DNA from: Nemertoderma westbladi
Taxonomy: Eukaryota; Xenacoelomorpha; Nemertodermatida; Nemertodermatidae
DNA: 28,723 nt
Assembly: GCA_032718475.1 (NCBI GenBank)
Contig: JAUCBJ010003004.1
Coordinates: forward strand, 1 to 28,723
Reading direction: 5' to 3'
The position numbers were made by a program, and so were the translations under genes. This document shows positions 1 to 9,575 of this stretch, piece by piece; the first letter of the stretch is position 1; every line of letters begins with the position of its first letter. The notes below the pieces were generated by a model. That model was not told where the DNA came from. It searched no databases and saw only the letters and a program-made list of their open reading frames with translations.

Positions 1-2
1 TA

Positions 3-90
3 CACAATATTCTGGAACACTTTGTTTATCTCATAAGTAGCTGGGCAACAATCCAATCCTTATACACCATGTCCTGGAATATAGTATCGT
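3..90. repeat. MITE copy 1, incomplete
   Basis: The stretch from CACAAT at position 3 to about 75 matches 383-460 closely, including the shared run TCTCATAAGTAGCT and the following GGCAACAAT. The right terminal repeat seen in the second copy is absent here: the sequence switches near 90 to GC-rich DNA. It is read as a truncated or interrupted copy of the small element at 383-500. The window edge may cut its left side. Confidence 0.55.
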
Positions 91-382
91 TTTACGTCGC
101 CACGCCTCTTTGGCCCCGCCCCAATCACTGGCGCCTCCAGCCGAGGGTGCAGTCTGCCCTGTGGCGGGAGTGGCAGTGGGCGCAAGTGGCGGAAGGTGTC
201 GTAGCCGCCCACTCGTCCCCAGCCCAGTCCTGACCGAATCCCGCAGTCGGTTGGGTCTTCATATCGGCGTGGTTCCCCTCAATCCGGAGCCGTCCACGAA
301 TCCGAGTCCGCGCCAGGAACGCCGTCCACCTCGAAGACAGAGGGAGCTTGATCGCAGGAGGGCAAATCCCAGCCTCCGAATG
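91..382. other. GC-rich insert between two MITE copies, origin unknown
   Basis: About 290 bases of clearly GC-rich DNA sit in a very AT-rich neighbourhood, between the two MITE copies. An open frame runs through it (ATG at 110, stop at 509-511), but it continues into the MITE and is rich in Pro, Arg and Ser, so it is not a convincing gene. Another plus frame has a short Trp- and Arg-rich stretch. I do not recognise either. The abrupt composition change suggests transferred or captured coding DNA, such as a transposon or host exon piece, but that is inference. Confidence 0.4.
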
Positions 383-500
383 CACAATGTTCTAGAACAT
401 TTTATTTATCTCATAAGTAGCTTGGCAACAATGCAATGCGTACATGATAATACTAGTATATGGATATTACTACATAACCAAATTGTTCTAGAACATTGTG
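383..500. mobile_element. Small MITE with CACAATGTTCTAGAACA terminal inverted repeats
   Basis: The left end CACAATGTTCTAGAACA (383-399) is matched in reverse complement by TGTTCTAGAACATTGTG at the right end, up to position 500. The element is about 118 bp and non-coding. The terminal repeats themselves contain the palindrome TTCTAGAA (390-397 and 486-493). No convincing target duplication is visible in the AT-rich flanks. Superfamily unknown. Confidence 0.6.
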
Positions 501-1154
501 TATTTATTTAATATAATAAATTCGCAAGCAAATAAATACATGCAACATTCGAATGCCCATATCTCAGCTATTTCCCAACCAAATTCAAATATTTTTACAA
601 ATTTGGAATCCTTGCAATCCTTGCAATACAAAATCCTAAGTATATTATACATAACAAAGTTCACTTGTTTTAGTACAGTCCAATACGGGGAACTACAGTG
701 TTAAGTGGGGGGCTATGCAAGTTAATTCTTCAGCCTCAGAATGAATCCTACGCTCGTGGTTAGTAAACCTTTTAGAACATGTAATATTTTAATATATGTT
801 AAATATTTGATATAGTATAATAATATAGTATTTAATATAATATATAATATTTAATATAGTATAATAATATAGTATTTAATATAATATAGTATAATATAGT
901 ATTTAGTATAATATATAATATTTAATATAGGCACATTGTAACAAGTTACTTTGTATTATATGTAATATATGTCCCCTCTCTATTGATTATCATGTCGGGA
1001 AACCAGCATGACTAACTACTGTACTGTTGGTAAAGCTCTTCTGAACTAACTGTGTAATGTTAAGTAAACTTAATCAATGAAACATGACAGTGATGCTGAG
1101 GCTCTGATAACTACAATTCTGACTGAACTCATATACTCATAATATATAATATAT
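501..1154. repeat. AT-rich non-coding DNA with TAATATAGTATTTAATATAA-type simple repeat
   Basis: No supported gene. Positions 781-935 are a degenerate low-complexity repeat of AATATAGTATTTAATATA-like words. The rest is AT-rich spacer with no structure I can name. Confidence 0.6.
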
Positions 1155-1287
1155 TTAGTCAGGTCGCTTAACAAGTTAACGTGGACGTTCTGGAAAAACT
1201 TCCCATAATTGGCATTTGTGTAGGTAATTAGCATACCTTTAAATTTTTAAGGGGAACCAACTTTGCAACATTATTTATCGGTCCCAT

Positions 1288-1912
1288 GTTACCATGACAA
1301 CAGGAGGTCATTTACAAAAGTCCACTTTCCAATAATGCTACAGTCTTCTAACCTTGACCTACCCCCCACATATCAGCATCAGAGATTCCATTGACGTCAT
1401 TTGTAAAACCCGGTAACCATGGCAACTGTTTCAAAAACGACTTTCAAACGCCGATTTTCAGTAAATATCCGAAAAATATAAAACCATTGATTAATAAATG
1501 CTACACATTTGTAATAATCATCTAACATTATAAATATATTATCCCTGAGACCCTCTTGATTTCTAGTGTAGTGGACCAATTTAAATGGACCTGTGGTAGT
1601 CCTGTAACCATGGTCACAAGTCACTAAATATATTCTGCCAAATTTAATATAGTTCCGAACTATCTAAAAAAAATCAATTTAGGATCTAGTGTCTTAGATA
1701 TTACCAAGTCCAGACAATTACTTTCCGACCATTCAAGTTTGCCTCTGTTGCCATGGTAACCGTTAACATTTGGAATGTGGACAAAATATTGATAATAACA
1801 TGTTCAGTTTACTTCAACTTTGATCATATGCACATACCTTAGTTCCTCATTACATAGTAGAGGTTTACTCTCCTAAAACCTCTAGCACAGTCAATATAGT
1901 TACCATAGCAAC
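1288..1912. promoter_or_regulatory. Cluster of X-box-like palindromes in left arm of foldback A
   Basis: Five near-palindromes of the form GTTRCCATGGYAAC lie at 1288-1301, 1413-1426, 1604-1617, 1747-1760 and 1899-1912. They resemble the RFX-family X-box (two GTTGCC/GGCAAC half-sites). The mirror sites in the right arm are at 4098-4111, 4242-4255 (a perfect 14-bp palindrome GTTACCATGGTAAC), 4387-4400, 4565-4578 and 6106-6119. The sequence match is seen directly; protein binding is inference. Confidence 0.4.
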
Positions 1913-2075
1913 GGGTATGTTTCAGTATTTATGCACTTCCGCTTTCTTATTTTTTCTTATTTTCATATTTAGAAGGTAATAATTTTCTTGATTTGAAAAA
2001 TATATATCTGGGGTCTATCATAGCTATTTTTTAAATGTACTACTTGGATCGACATGCTGCATTGCAGCTGCATTT

Positions 2076-2571
2076 TTAAGAATGCTGTGCCGGCTTATCG
2101 ACAAAATTGCACCGCCACAACTCCCTATCACCCATGACATTTGCTAGATCATCCGCATCTTCAAGGCCAGTGTCCTTTAAGATGCGTCTCAAGAAAGTCA
2201 TGGGCTGTCCACCATGCTTATTCACTCCATGAGGCTACCAACGTACAAGATTATGCACTGGCTGGTCCTCACGGCGAAAGCAATGTCCTGCAAAGCGATT
2301 TTGTTCTAGTGTCAAGTTTGGGGGAACCAATGAGATACCTCCAATGTTATATAGTGTCTGGTTGGAGATGTGTGCATTGTACTTGACACAATGAACCCGG
2401 CGTAGCATTCTTGTGAATGTGCCATCCAGAGATTTGGTGTCCTCAGCAGTTAGAGCCCAGCATGGACTCCCATAGAGGAGTACTGGAACTACTGCTGCTC
2501 TAAATAATCGGACCTTAAGTTTCCGATTAATTCTCGGTGACTTTCAAATCTTGGAAAGCCTATTAAAGGTT
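2076..2571 (-). pseudogene. Non-LTR retrotransposon reverse transcriptase, C-terminal fragment (broken)
   Basis: On the minus strand one frame reads from about 2571 down to a TAA at 2078-2076. Recognisable blocks, in order, are WATFNRL, KVRLFRAAVVPVLLYGSPCW, DGTFTRMLRRV, NRFAGHC, ILKDTGLEDADDL and MGDRELWR. These match the post-reverse-transcriptase C-terminal region of CR1/RTE/Jockey-like non-LTR elements, where LYG-x-x-x-W and RLRxxGHC-like motifs are typical. Two in-frame stops break it: TGA at 2546-2544, where a Trp is expected, and TAG at 2237-2235. The inserted piece occupies 2040-2577 exactly, because foldback A's arm continues on either side. A second copy lies at 14055-14707, same strand. 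Clade assignment is tentative. Confidence 0.75.
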
Positions 2572-2735
2572 GCCCAAAATAATTACTCATGAACATAGCA
2601 ACGGGAGATTTCCCTCTTTTGCACTAATTGCTAGGTGGAATTTCTCCAAATTTTGTGAAATATGAACACTGAAGTATAGAGAAACATATTATGGACAAAA
2701 ATTTCAAAATTAATTTATGTTTACTTAACTATACT

Positions 2736-2925
2736 TGCATAGCAACATAGGTTTTCCATAGCAACCATAAACGTTTTTCATGGTATTCTAAGCAAAAACA
2801 TGTTTCCTGCATCAGTATGATGCTTTCCGTAGCAACGACGGGTTTTGCATAGCAACGTTAAGTTTTACATAGTAACGACGAATTTACCATAGCAACCTGG
2901 AACACATCTTAGCAACGGAGCGTTT
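2736..2925. repeat. Degenerate ~22-bp array of CATAGCAAC units in foldback A arm
   Basis: CATAGCAAC or close variants recur with poly-T-rich spacers, many about 22 bp apart (near 2738, 2758, 2828, 2850, 2872, 2892 and 2914). The mirrored GTTGCTATG copies are in the other arm at about 3600-3830. The unit is a half-site of the X-box-like palindromes elsewhere in the element. Confidence 0.5.
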
Positions 2926-3031
2926 TTGACAGAAATAACAAGTTTTTTTCTTAGAGTGTTGCATATGGGAGGCAATACATCCTTAGCATCAGCGATTTTT
3001 GCATAGCTACGAGGAATTTTGCCATTTTGAT

Positions 3032-3452
3032 ATTAGTCAAGTATTGGAAAGGTTCAAGGTTGTACTTTATGATAAGACCAGTGAATTACAACGTGAACGA
3101 ATTAATGAAGGTCCACTTTTGCCAAAAGAATAGAACATTAGAGACTATACCTCCAACCCAGGATGCGCTGATGCAACATATAAAGCTAACTGCCTACCAG
3201 GCAGGAATATGGTGTACCAGCGATAAGAGTGACCAATGGGTACCAGCGCGAGATAGCTTTGGATGGTCACTTGATGATGAAACACAATCTTGGAATCCTG
3301 TCTGGAATATACTTCCAATTGCTTCCATAGCATACAAGGAATTATTGAAGTGTGCTTGCAAGAGTAAGAAAGGATGTGGCACAAGATGAGCTTGCAACAT
3401 TGCAAATTGGAAGTGTACAGAACTTTGCAAATGTCAATGCGAAAAACTTTAA
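3032..3452 (+). pseudogene. C-terminal end of a multi-copy Cys-rich invertebrate protein family, in loop of foldback A (broken)
   Basis: The piece begins in one frame (from 3032, with QVLERFKVVLYDKTSELQR), shifts by one base near 3095, and continues in the frame that opens at 3027. Blocks in that frame include KNRTLETIPPTQDALMQHIK (nucleotides 3129-3185), YQAG, FGWSLDD, WNPVWNILP and KELLKCACKSKKGC. A TGA at 3387-3389 (probably from CGA) interrupts it; the same frame then continues Cys-rich (WKCTELCKCQCEKL) to TAA at 3450-3452. From memory, this layout (PPT-x-x-AL-x-x-H-x-K, YQ, GW, W-x-P-x-W, Cys-rich tail) matches the end of large uncharacterised proteins that are highly multi-copy in cnidarians, molluscs and echinoderms. 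Their function is unknown. The fragment fills most of the loop between the foldback arms. Frameshift plus stop show it is not functional. Confidence 0.65.
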
Positions 3453-4629
3453 TAGATTTATTAATTGTTATCTAGCTATATAAACACTATGTTGCTTTGA
3501 TAAATTCCAATAAATACTACCAAATCAGAGCCAAATTCCTCGTAGCTATGCAAAAATCGCTGTTGCTAAGGATGTATTGCCTCTCATATGTAACACTCTA
3601 AGAAAACACTTGTTATTGCTGTTAAAAACGCTCCGTTGCTAAGATATATTCCAAGTTTCTATGGTAAATTCGTCGTTGCTATGTAAAACTTACCGTTGCT
3701 ATGAAAAACCCGCCGTTACTATGGAAAGCATTATACTCATGCAGGAAACTTGTTTTTGCTTAGAATACCATGAAAAATTTTATGGTTGCTATGGAAAACC
3801 TATGTTGCTATGCAAGTATAGTAAGTTAACATAAATTAATTTTGAAATTTTTGTCCATAATATGTTTCTCTATACTTCAGTGTTCATATTTCACAAAATT
3901 TGGAGAAATTCCACCTAGCAATTAGTGTTTAAGAGGGAAATCTCCCGCTGCTATGGTCATGAGTAATTATTTACATATAAAAATAGCTATGATAGACCCC
4001 AGATATATATTTTTCAAATCAAAAAAGTTATTACCTTCTAAATATGAAAATATTAAAAAATAAGAAAGCGGAAGTGCATAAATAATGAAACATACCCGTT
4101 GCTATGGTAACTATATTAACTGCGCTAGAGGTTATAGACCTCTACTGCGTAATGAGGAACTAACATATGTGCATATGAGCAAAGTTGAAGTAAACTGAAC
4201 ATGTTTTTTTTAATATTTTGTCCACATTCCGAATGTTATCGGTTACCATGGTAACAGAGACAAACTTGAATGGTCGGAAAGTAATTGTCTGGACTTGGCA
4301 ACATCTAAGACACTAGATCCAAAATTGAATTTTTTTTTAGATAGTTCGGAATTATATTAAATTTGGCAGAATATATTTAGTGACTTGTGACCATGGTTAC
4401 AGGAGTACCACAGGTATATTTAAATCGTTCCACTTCTAGAAATCAAGAGGGTCTCAGGGATAATATATTTGTAATGTTAGATGATTTTTCCAAATGTGTA
4501 ACAATTAATTATTAATCAACGGTTTTATTGGTTTGTCAATGGTTTGAAACTCGTTTTTGAAACAGTTCCCATGGCAACCGGGTTTTTACAATGACGTCAA
4601 TGGAATCTCTGATGCTGATATATGAGGGG

Positions 4630-4637
4630 TTGATCAA
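4630..4637 (+). repeat. 8-bp target site duplication, left copy (TTGATCAA)
   Basis: TTGATCAA directly precedes the terminal repeat TAGGGCGGTGCG. The identical 8 bp follow the other end at 6047-6054. The corresponding undisrupted site in the opposite arm of foldback A (near 1361-1368, reverse complement TAGGTCAA) occurs once. The pattern nTnnnnAn is the hAT target preference. Confidence 0.75.
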
Positions 4638-6046
4638 TAGGGCGGTGCGTTTTTTACTTTTTTTCGATTTCATTGTTCTACCGGTGCACAAAAGTTGCCA
4701 AATGGTAAAAAAATAAGGCAAAAGAAATTTCTTTAAATTTCGTCTATGTCTTCACGGATCCCAAGAGGGTTGAAATTTTGTGCCATCGCGATGCACCATA
4801 ATGAAATTTATAACAATATAACACATTGATGAAAGATCAATGACTCAAAAAAGAACTTCCTGGATGCATCAAATGTCATCAAATAGGTCCAAACTTAGTT
4901 AGATACCAAAATTTTAATTTTTGGATCAAGGGAAGTTGTGCCACAGGCACATGACCAGAACCTACTCTTTGGCGCAAGTGATGATTATTCTCAATTTTGG
5001 TGATGGACAACTTTTAGTTCTCCTATGGCATTATTATTATGCTCATTAGAACCGCAATGACCGACTTAGTGGGGGTAGACACCATCAAAACAAGCATAGA
5101 GCGAATATTTCTTGAGATATTACAGAAAATGTTAAGTACGGCACATGTCAACATTACCGGCTTGATGATTTATAGACAAATACACAAAAATGTTAATTCT
5201 AATTATCTTAAGGCATCAAAAATATAAACATCACTGCAACAAATTGATTTAGTGTATACAGAGACCTTCAAAATTAAAGATTAGTGATTAATTCAGTATA
5301 GGTTTTGTAAAAAATGTGTGGAATGGGTCAACTCAATATCAAGTAGTAATTGGTGGACATAGTCTTGACATTTTGTAAAATAACTCAAGAACTAATGACT
5401 CTACTCTTATTTTGAAGGTGTCTTCACCCACTATATCGATCATTTCTGTGATGTGTCTATTTTTTGATTCCTTGAGATAATTCAAAATATCATTTATTAT
5501 GTATTTGTCCATATCACATCAAGGCGGTAATGTAGACTTGTGCCGTACTTCACATTTTCTGCGATATCTCAAGAATTATTCGCTCGACGTTTGTTTTGAA
5601 CGTGTCTACCCCCACTAAATCGGCCATTGCGGTTCTAATGAGCATAATATAAATGCAGTAGGAGAACTCAAAGTTGGCCATCGCGAAAATTGAGAATAAT
5701 CATCGCTTGCGCCAAATGGTAGGTTCTGGCCATGTGCCTGTGGCACTAGTTCCCTTGACCCAAAAGTTAAAATTTTGGTATGTAATTAAGTTTGGACCCA
5801 TTTGATGACATTTGATGCATGCAGGAAGTTCTTTTTTGAGTCATTGATCTTTCATCAATGTGTTATATTGTTATACATTTCATTATGGTGCATCGCGATG
5901 GCACAAAATTTCAACCCTCTTGGGATCCGTGAAGATATAGATGAAATTTAAAGAAATTTTTTTTGCCTTATTTTTTTACCATTTGGCAACTTTTGTGCAC
6001 CGGTAGAACAATGAAATCGAAAAAAAGTAAAAAACGCACCGCCCTA
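4638..6046. mobile_element. hAT-like non-autonomous element with ~530-bp inverted arms, nested in foldback A
   Basis: The ends are TAGGGCGGTGCG at 4638 and its reverse complement up to 6046, flanked by TTGATCAA duplications. The inverted repeat extends inward for about 530 bp on each side (4638 to about 5167 against about 5520 to 6046), leaving a loop of about 350 bp. Eight-bp duplications and a TAGGG start fit the hAT superfamily, whose terminal repeats are normally only 10-30 bp, so arms this long are unusual. Short open frames inside (for example 5039-5227) are low-complexity and not supported as genes. No transposase is seen. Confidence 0.75.
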
Positions 6047-6054
6047 TTGATCAA
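6047..6054 (+). repeat. 8-bp target site duplication, right copy (TTGATCAA)
   Basis: Identical to 4630-4637. Immediately after it the sequence of foldback A's arm resumes (GGTTAGAAGACTG), which pairs with 1347-1360. Confidence 0.75.
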
Positions 6055-6299
6055 GGTTAGAAGACTGTAGCTTTATTGGAAAGTGGACTATTGTAAATGA
6101 CCTCCTGTTGTCATGGTAATATGGGACCGATAAATCATGTTGCAAAGTTGGTTCCCCTTAAAAAAGGAAAGGTATGCTAATTACCTATACCTATGCCAAT
6201 TATGGGAAGTTTGTCCAGAACGTCCACATTAACCTTATTTTTGAGGTTAAGCGACCTGACTAATATTATTTGTGGAGACACCACTGTTACAGACGCGTA

Positions 6300-6376
6300 T
6301 ACATATACACGTTCGTGGGGCCTTCGCGCAGCACGAGGCACAGTTATGAGATACAAATTATATATTTTAGGCGTGG
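6300..6376. repeat. Dispersed repeat shared with 17826-17890
   Basis: The stretch TACACGTTCGTGGGG followed by CTTCGCGCAGCACGAGGC is found again near 17829 with few changes, and similarity continues through an ATACAAATTA block. It has no coding signal. It lies just outside the right end of foldback A. Class unknown. Confidence 0.55.
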
Positions 6377-6645
6377 ATGCACCCAATTTGTAAGAAATAT
6401 TAAAACTTACCTTATGCCGATATTATTGATACTGAAATATTACTTTACAACGTCAACACCCCAACAAAATTATTTAGCCAATTATTCTAAGAATCTATGA
6501 ATTCTAAAGAATCAGGATTAAATATCTGTCTCAGTTAAATACTGCAACCAAATATCGAACGTTTGGCGCATCAAATTTTAGTGGAGATGTACGGTGGCTG
6601 ATTGCGGCCAATTATTTCAATTTTATAAATTATAAATTATAAATT

Positions 6646-6757
6646 TTATCACCCGGGTGAAAAACATTTATCACCAATGTGAAAAACATTTATCACCCGG
6701 GTGAAAAACATTTATCACCAATGTGAAAAACATTTATCACCCGGGTGAAAAACATGT
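6646..6757 (+). repeat. 22-bp tandem array, left half, alternating CCCGGG and CCAATG cores
   Basis: Five units of about 22 bp, TTATCACCSSSGTGAAAAAC-like, alternate strictly: units 1, 3 and 5 carry the 10-bp palindrome CACCCGGGTG, and units 2 and 4 carry CACCAATGTG. It therefore behaves as a 44-bp higher-order repeat. The array at 6931-7036 has the same unit in the opposite orientation. Confidence 0.75.
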
Positions 6758-6930
6758 GTCAGAACTCTGAACACATGTAGTTAGTTTCCTTATAAATAAT
6801 ATCGAAAGCTCATTTTGATCCAGATTCACTCTTGGCGAATTAATATCTCGAACATTAATTAAGGGAGAGGATCAGGTTACAGTGGCATTCTAACCAAAAC
6901 AAAAAAAGGAAAGTCATTAGGTAAACATTT

Positions 6931-7036
6931 AAATGTTTTTCACCCGGGCGATAAATGTTTTTCACCCGGGTGATAAATGTTTTTAACCCGGGTGATAAAT
7001 GTTTTTAACCCGGGTGATAAATGTTTTTAACCTGTG
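6931..7036 (-). repeat. 22-bp tandem array, right half, inverted relative to 6646-6757
   Basis: About four and a half units of AAATGTTTTTCACCCGGGTG plus AT, the reverse complement of the left array. The last units change CACCC to AACCC. The two arrays face each other across a spacer of about 175 bp and could pair into a long hairpin. Confidence 0.75.
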
Positions 7037-7744
7037 TTTAAATTTTTTTTCTCCCACAGCGCACAGCATGGGTAAACAAAGTTAGTAGAAATCCAACACG
7101 AACGCAATAGAATGACTGTGATACCACCACATCGGTATGTACAATTAATATGTTTTTAACTGGTGTTCCCCTCAATTCACTTTATTATTCTGCACTATTC
7201 TTAGGCAAATAAATTCTCAGTACACGCTCTCCATAGTTCACAGTTCTAATCTGTTTGCCTTTTGATCAAATCCTTTGGATGTATTCTGATACAAAAGGCA
7301 TGACGTCATACAAAAGTCGGGCGAATTCTTCATTACTTATAATTTGGCTTAATTAGTTTATCTCCCATTTACATTAATGTTCGTCGTCATTTAATAATAA
7401 AATGTTTTGTGTGGTAATATATATAATATAATGTAATATATAATAATGTAGCATATAATTTATTTATAATTCCTCACCACAAGTAATAACTATTCACGGC
7501 TTTATTGTGAATCAAGTACGCCAAGTACGTGATAGACAACATTACGATTCAATGTGAATTTGTTTTATCATCTCGCGATTGAAACAAAATAAATGAGTGT
7601 TGTAATGATGAGTAAACGCTTTTAAATACAACTTAAACAACACCAAGTTATTACTGCAGATCTTTGACTATTAGCCAGCCATATTGAAGTTAAAATATAT
7701 TTTTTCATTTTTGGATTTTTAACTGTACTGTACTTTTATACTAG
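7037..7744. other. Non-coding AT-rich spacer
   Basis: No supported gene or recognisable repeat family. A short run of ATATAATATAATG-like simple sequence is present near 7420-7465. Confidence 0.5.
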
Positions 7745-9021
7745 TAGTCCATGGGCCAGCCAGCATAGGGGATACTTTTTGGTGTAACCATCTGGAACTT
7801 ATATTTTTGGGAAGACCTAGCTTCTGGCCATTCATTTTCATATGATAACAAATCTGAATCGGTAGCTGACTTGGTGTTATCACCGGTTGTCATGGAAATG
7901 GTAAAACAACAAACATGCTGTAGTATTCTAATTACTCAATATAAATTTATCGCATCTTTTGAAAAAGTTAGCTACTGGTCTAACAATTCTAAATGTGACA
8001 TAAAATTCTGGAATATAATTATTGTTACCATGGGAACGCTGCTAAATGAAAACTGACAAGTTTTAGAAAAATAGCTACAATTCTAGAACAATATCATTAT
8101 TTTAAAAACAAATTGCTACATTTTATTGAATATTCGTTTTGGAAAATTTTGGTATACTGAGAGCTAAACCTGTTTTGTTATAACGGTGATATATGGTTCC
8201 AAAGATATACCCATGTTTGAAATATTTTTATTTTTCATCAATTTAATCTCATTCCACTCTGTTTCAAAATAATGACTTTAACATAATATTTATGTCAATA
8301 AAAAACAATCAAGATGTGACTACAAATCACTTTAAAATGACAAGTGACATCTAAATGGCATTTCAGACAACACTCCTTCACAGGTTACCATGACTACCAA
8401 TACAGATGCAATTGAAGATGACTCCGATATGATAGAGTACAAACAAATGACTTGACACCTACCACAAAAGAGAGGTTAGTTCTTTTAGTATATTCACTTC
8501 AATTTATATATTTATCATAATTGTTCCTAGATGATTTCTGTAAAGATGATTCCTTCGATAATGACCTTTTTGAATACTAAATCCTCTTTATTTAATCCTA
8601 CTGGGCCGGGGGCATTTCCTAAAATTTAATGGGTTATCCAAACGAGCAAACGCCATTTACATGGTCATGTTAGTTTTCGTGCTGTGCTCCCTTTCTGGCA
8701 CCCATCTCCAGTACTTTCGTACAAAGATTTTCAATAGTTTTCATAATTCACTAAAATTAATTTATTTGCGATATATAGCGGTTTTTTTGTATGCTGAAAG
8801 CGATTACATGTATAGAACTGGAATATTACATTCGTGAAATTTTTGGTAATTTTTAAAGTGTCACCTGGGGTAAGAATAAAACAAGTAGTGCTAATATGTT
8901 AGTCAAAAATCACGTCAACAGCTTCAGTTCATTAAAATTTCGCCTCCTTTCTCTACATGACTTGAATTTGCACAACTCAATGCAATGCAATGACGTTGAT
9001 GTTTGTTTTGTAGGCAGATAC

Positions 9022-9262
9022 AGAGTGAGTACAAAACAAAGACTCAACACCCAATTATAAAGACCTGCATAATCATCTAACATGTGTTAACTTTCGTTTA
9101 TTGTTTTGGTTCCCCCAACACGCCTCAGTAAGTGCTCCTTTACTAACCTGCTCCTTTAAATAGCAATGGGACTCATCGCTCTTATGGACCTAGCGCGACT
9201 TCACCTCTTTGTTTTGTACAGAACAGGCAGAAAAGTCTTGGGTCTTTGTTTTGTACTCAACC
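9022..9262. mobile_element. 241-bp MITE inserted in left arm of foldback B
   Basis: Terminal repeats read TGAGTACAAAACAAAGAC on the left and GTCTTTGTTTTGTACTCA on the right. GGCAGATAC is duplicated at 9013-9021 and 9263-9271. The opposite arm has only one copy of this site (near 10344-10352, reverse complement GTATCTGCC) with the matching flanks, so it is the empty site. Duplication length is 8 or 9 bp, which suggests a hAT-like origin (left end CAGAGTGAG). It is non-coding. Confidence 0.75.
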
Positions 9263-9575
9263 GGCAGATACATGTTGATGGTTTACAATTGCAATACAGC
9301 AGAGATAGAGAGAGAGAGGATAGATTATGGAGCTGGTAGAACATCAGTACATCCAATCAGGTATTACCATATCCTCCTCATCTAACAGCCATCCCAGACC
9401 TATGGGAGAAGATACATTGATGATGGGTACTAAGCTTATATACGATTGGTAGTTGGCTCGGGATAGGTGTCTCTCTTTAAACAATATTTACAAGGTGGCA
9501 GAAAGGTTGACTCGATTTCTCCATGTTTTGAACAGAAAAGACGATACCGAAGCTCGTTCACGTCATTAACTTCTG

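Larger units (their letters stand above)
1155..6263. mobile_element. Foldback element A: giant inverted repeat with nested insertions
   Basis: The ends are TTAGTCAGG (1155) and CCTGACTAA (to 6263). The left arm is 1155-2039 plus 2578-3022, about 1.33 kb. The right arm is 3535-4629 plus 6055-6263, about 1.30 kb. The arms can be followed base by base in reverse complement; for example the region around 1373-1400 pairs with 4590-4625, and 1262-1345 pairs with 6055-6145. They differ by many substitutions, so the duplication is old and unlikely to be an assembly copy. The left arm was split by a LINE fragment (2040-2577) and the right arm by a hAT-like element (4630-6054). The 0.5-kb loop carries a broken gene end. 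No clear target duplication is visible because the flanks are AT-only. No transposase is seen, so it is non-autonomous. Confidence 0.8.

Noticed and set aside
110-511. 133-codon plus-strand ORF
   Set aside because: It runs from the GC-rich insert into the MITE and shows no domain; composition explains the open frame.
1148-1155. 8-bp AT target duplication for foldback A
   Set aside because: The AT-only flanks match only partly (AATATATT against ATATTATT), no better than expected in such sequence.
5039-5227. Short ORF inside the hAT-like element
   Set aside because: It lies mostly within a terminal inverted arm, has a mirrored decayed counterpart, and no transposase motifs.
6646-7036. CRISPR-like reading of the 22-bp repeats
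   Set aside because: Units are contiguous without unique spacers, the two halves are inverted, and the context is eukaryotic.
7871-8056. 61-codon ORF, with a near-identical ORF at 11145-11330 on the other strand
   Set aside because: The pair simply reflects the two arms of foldback B. Protein-level similarity is expected from the inverted repeat and no known domain is present.
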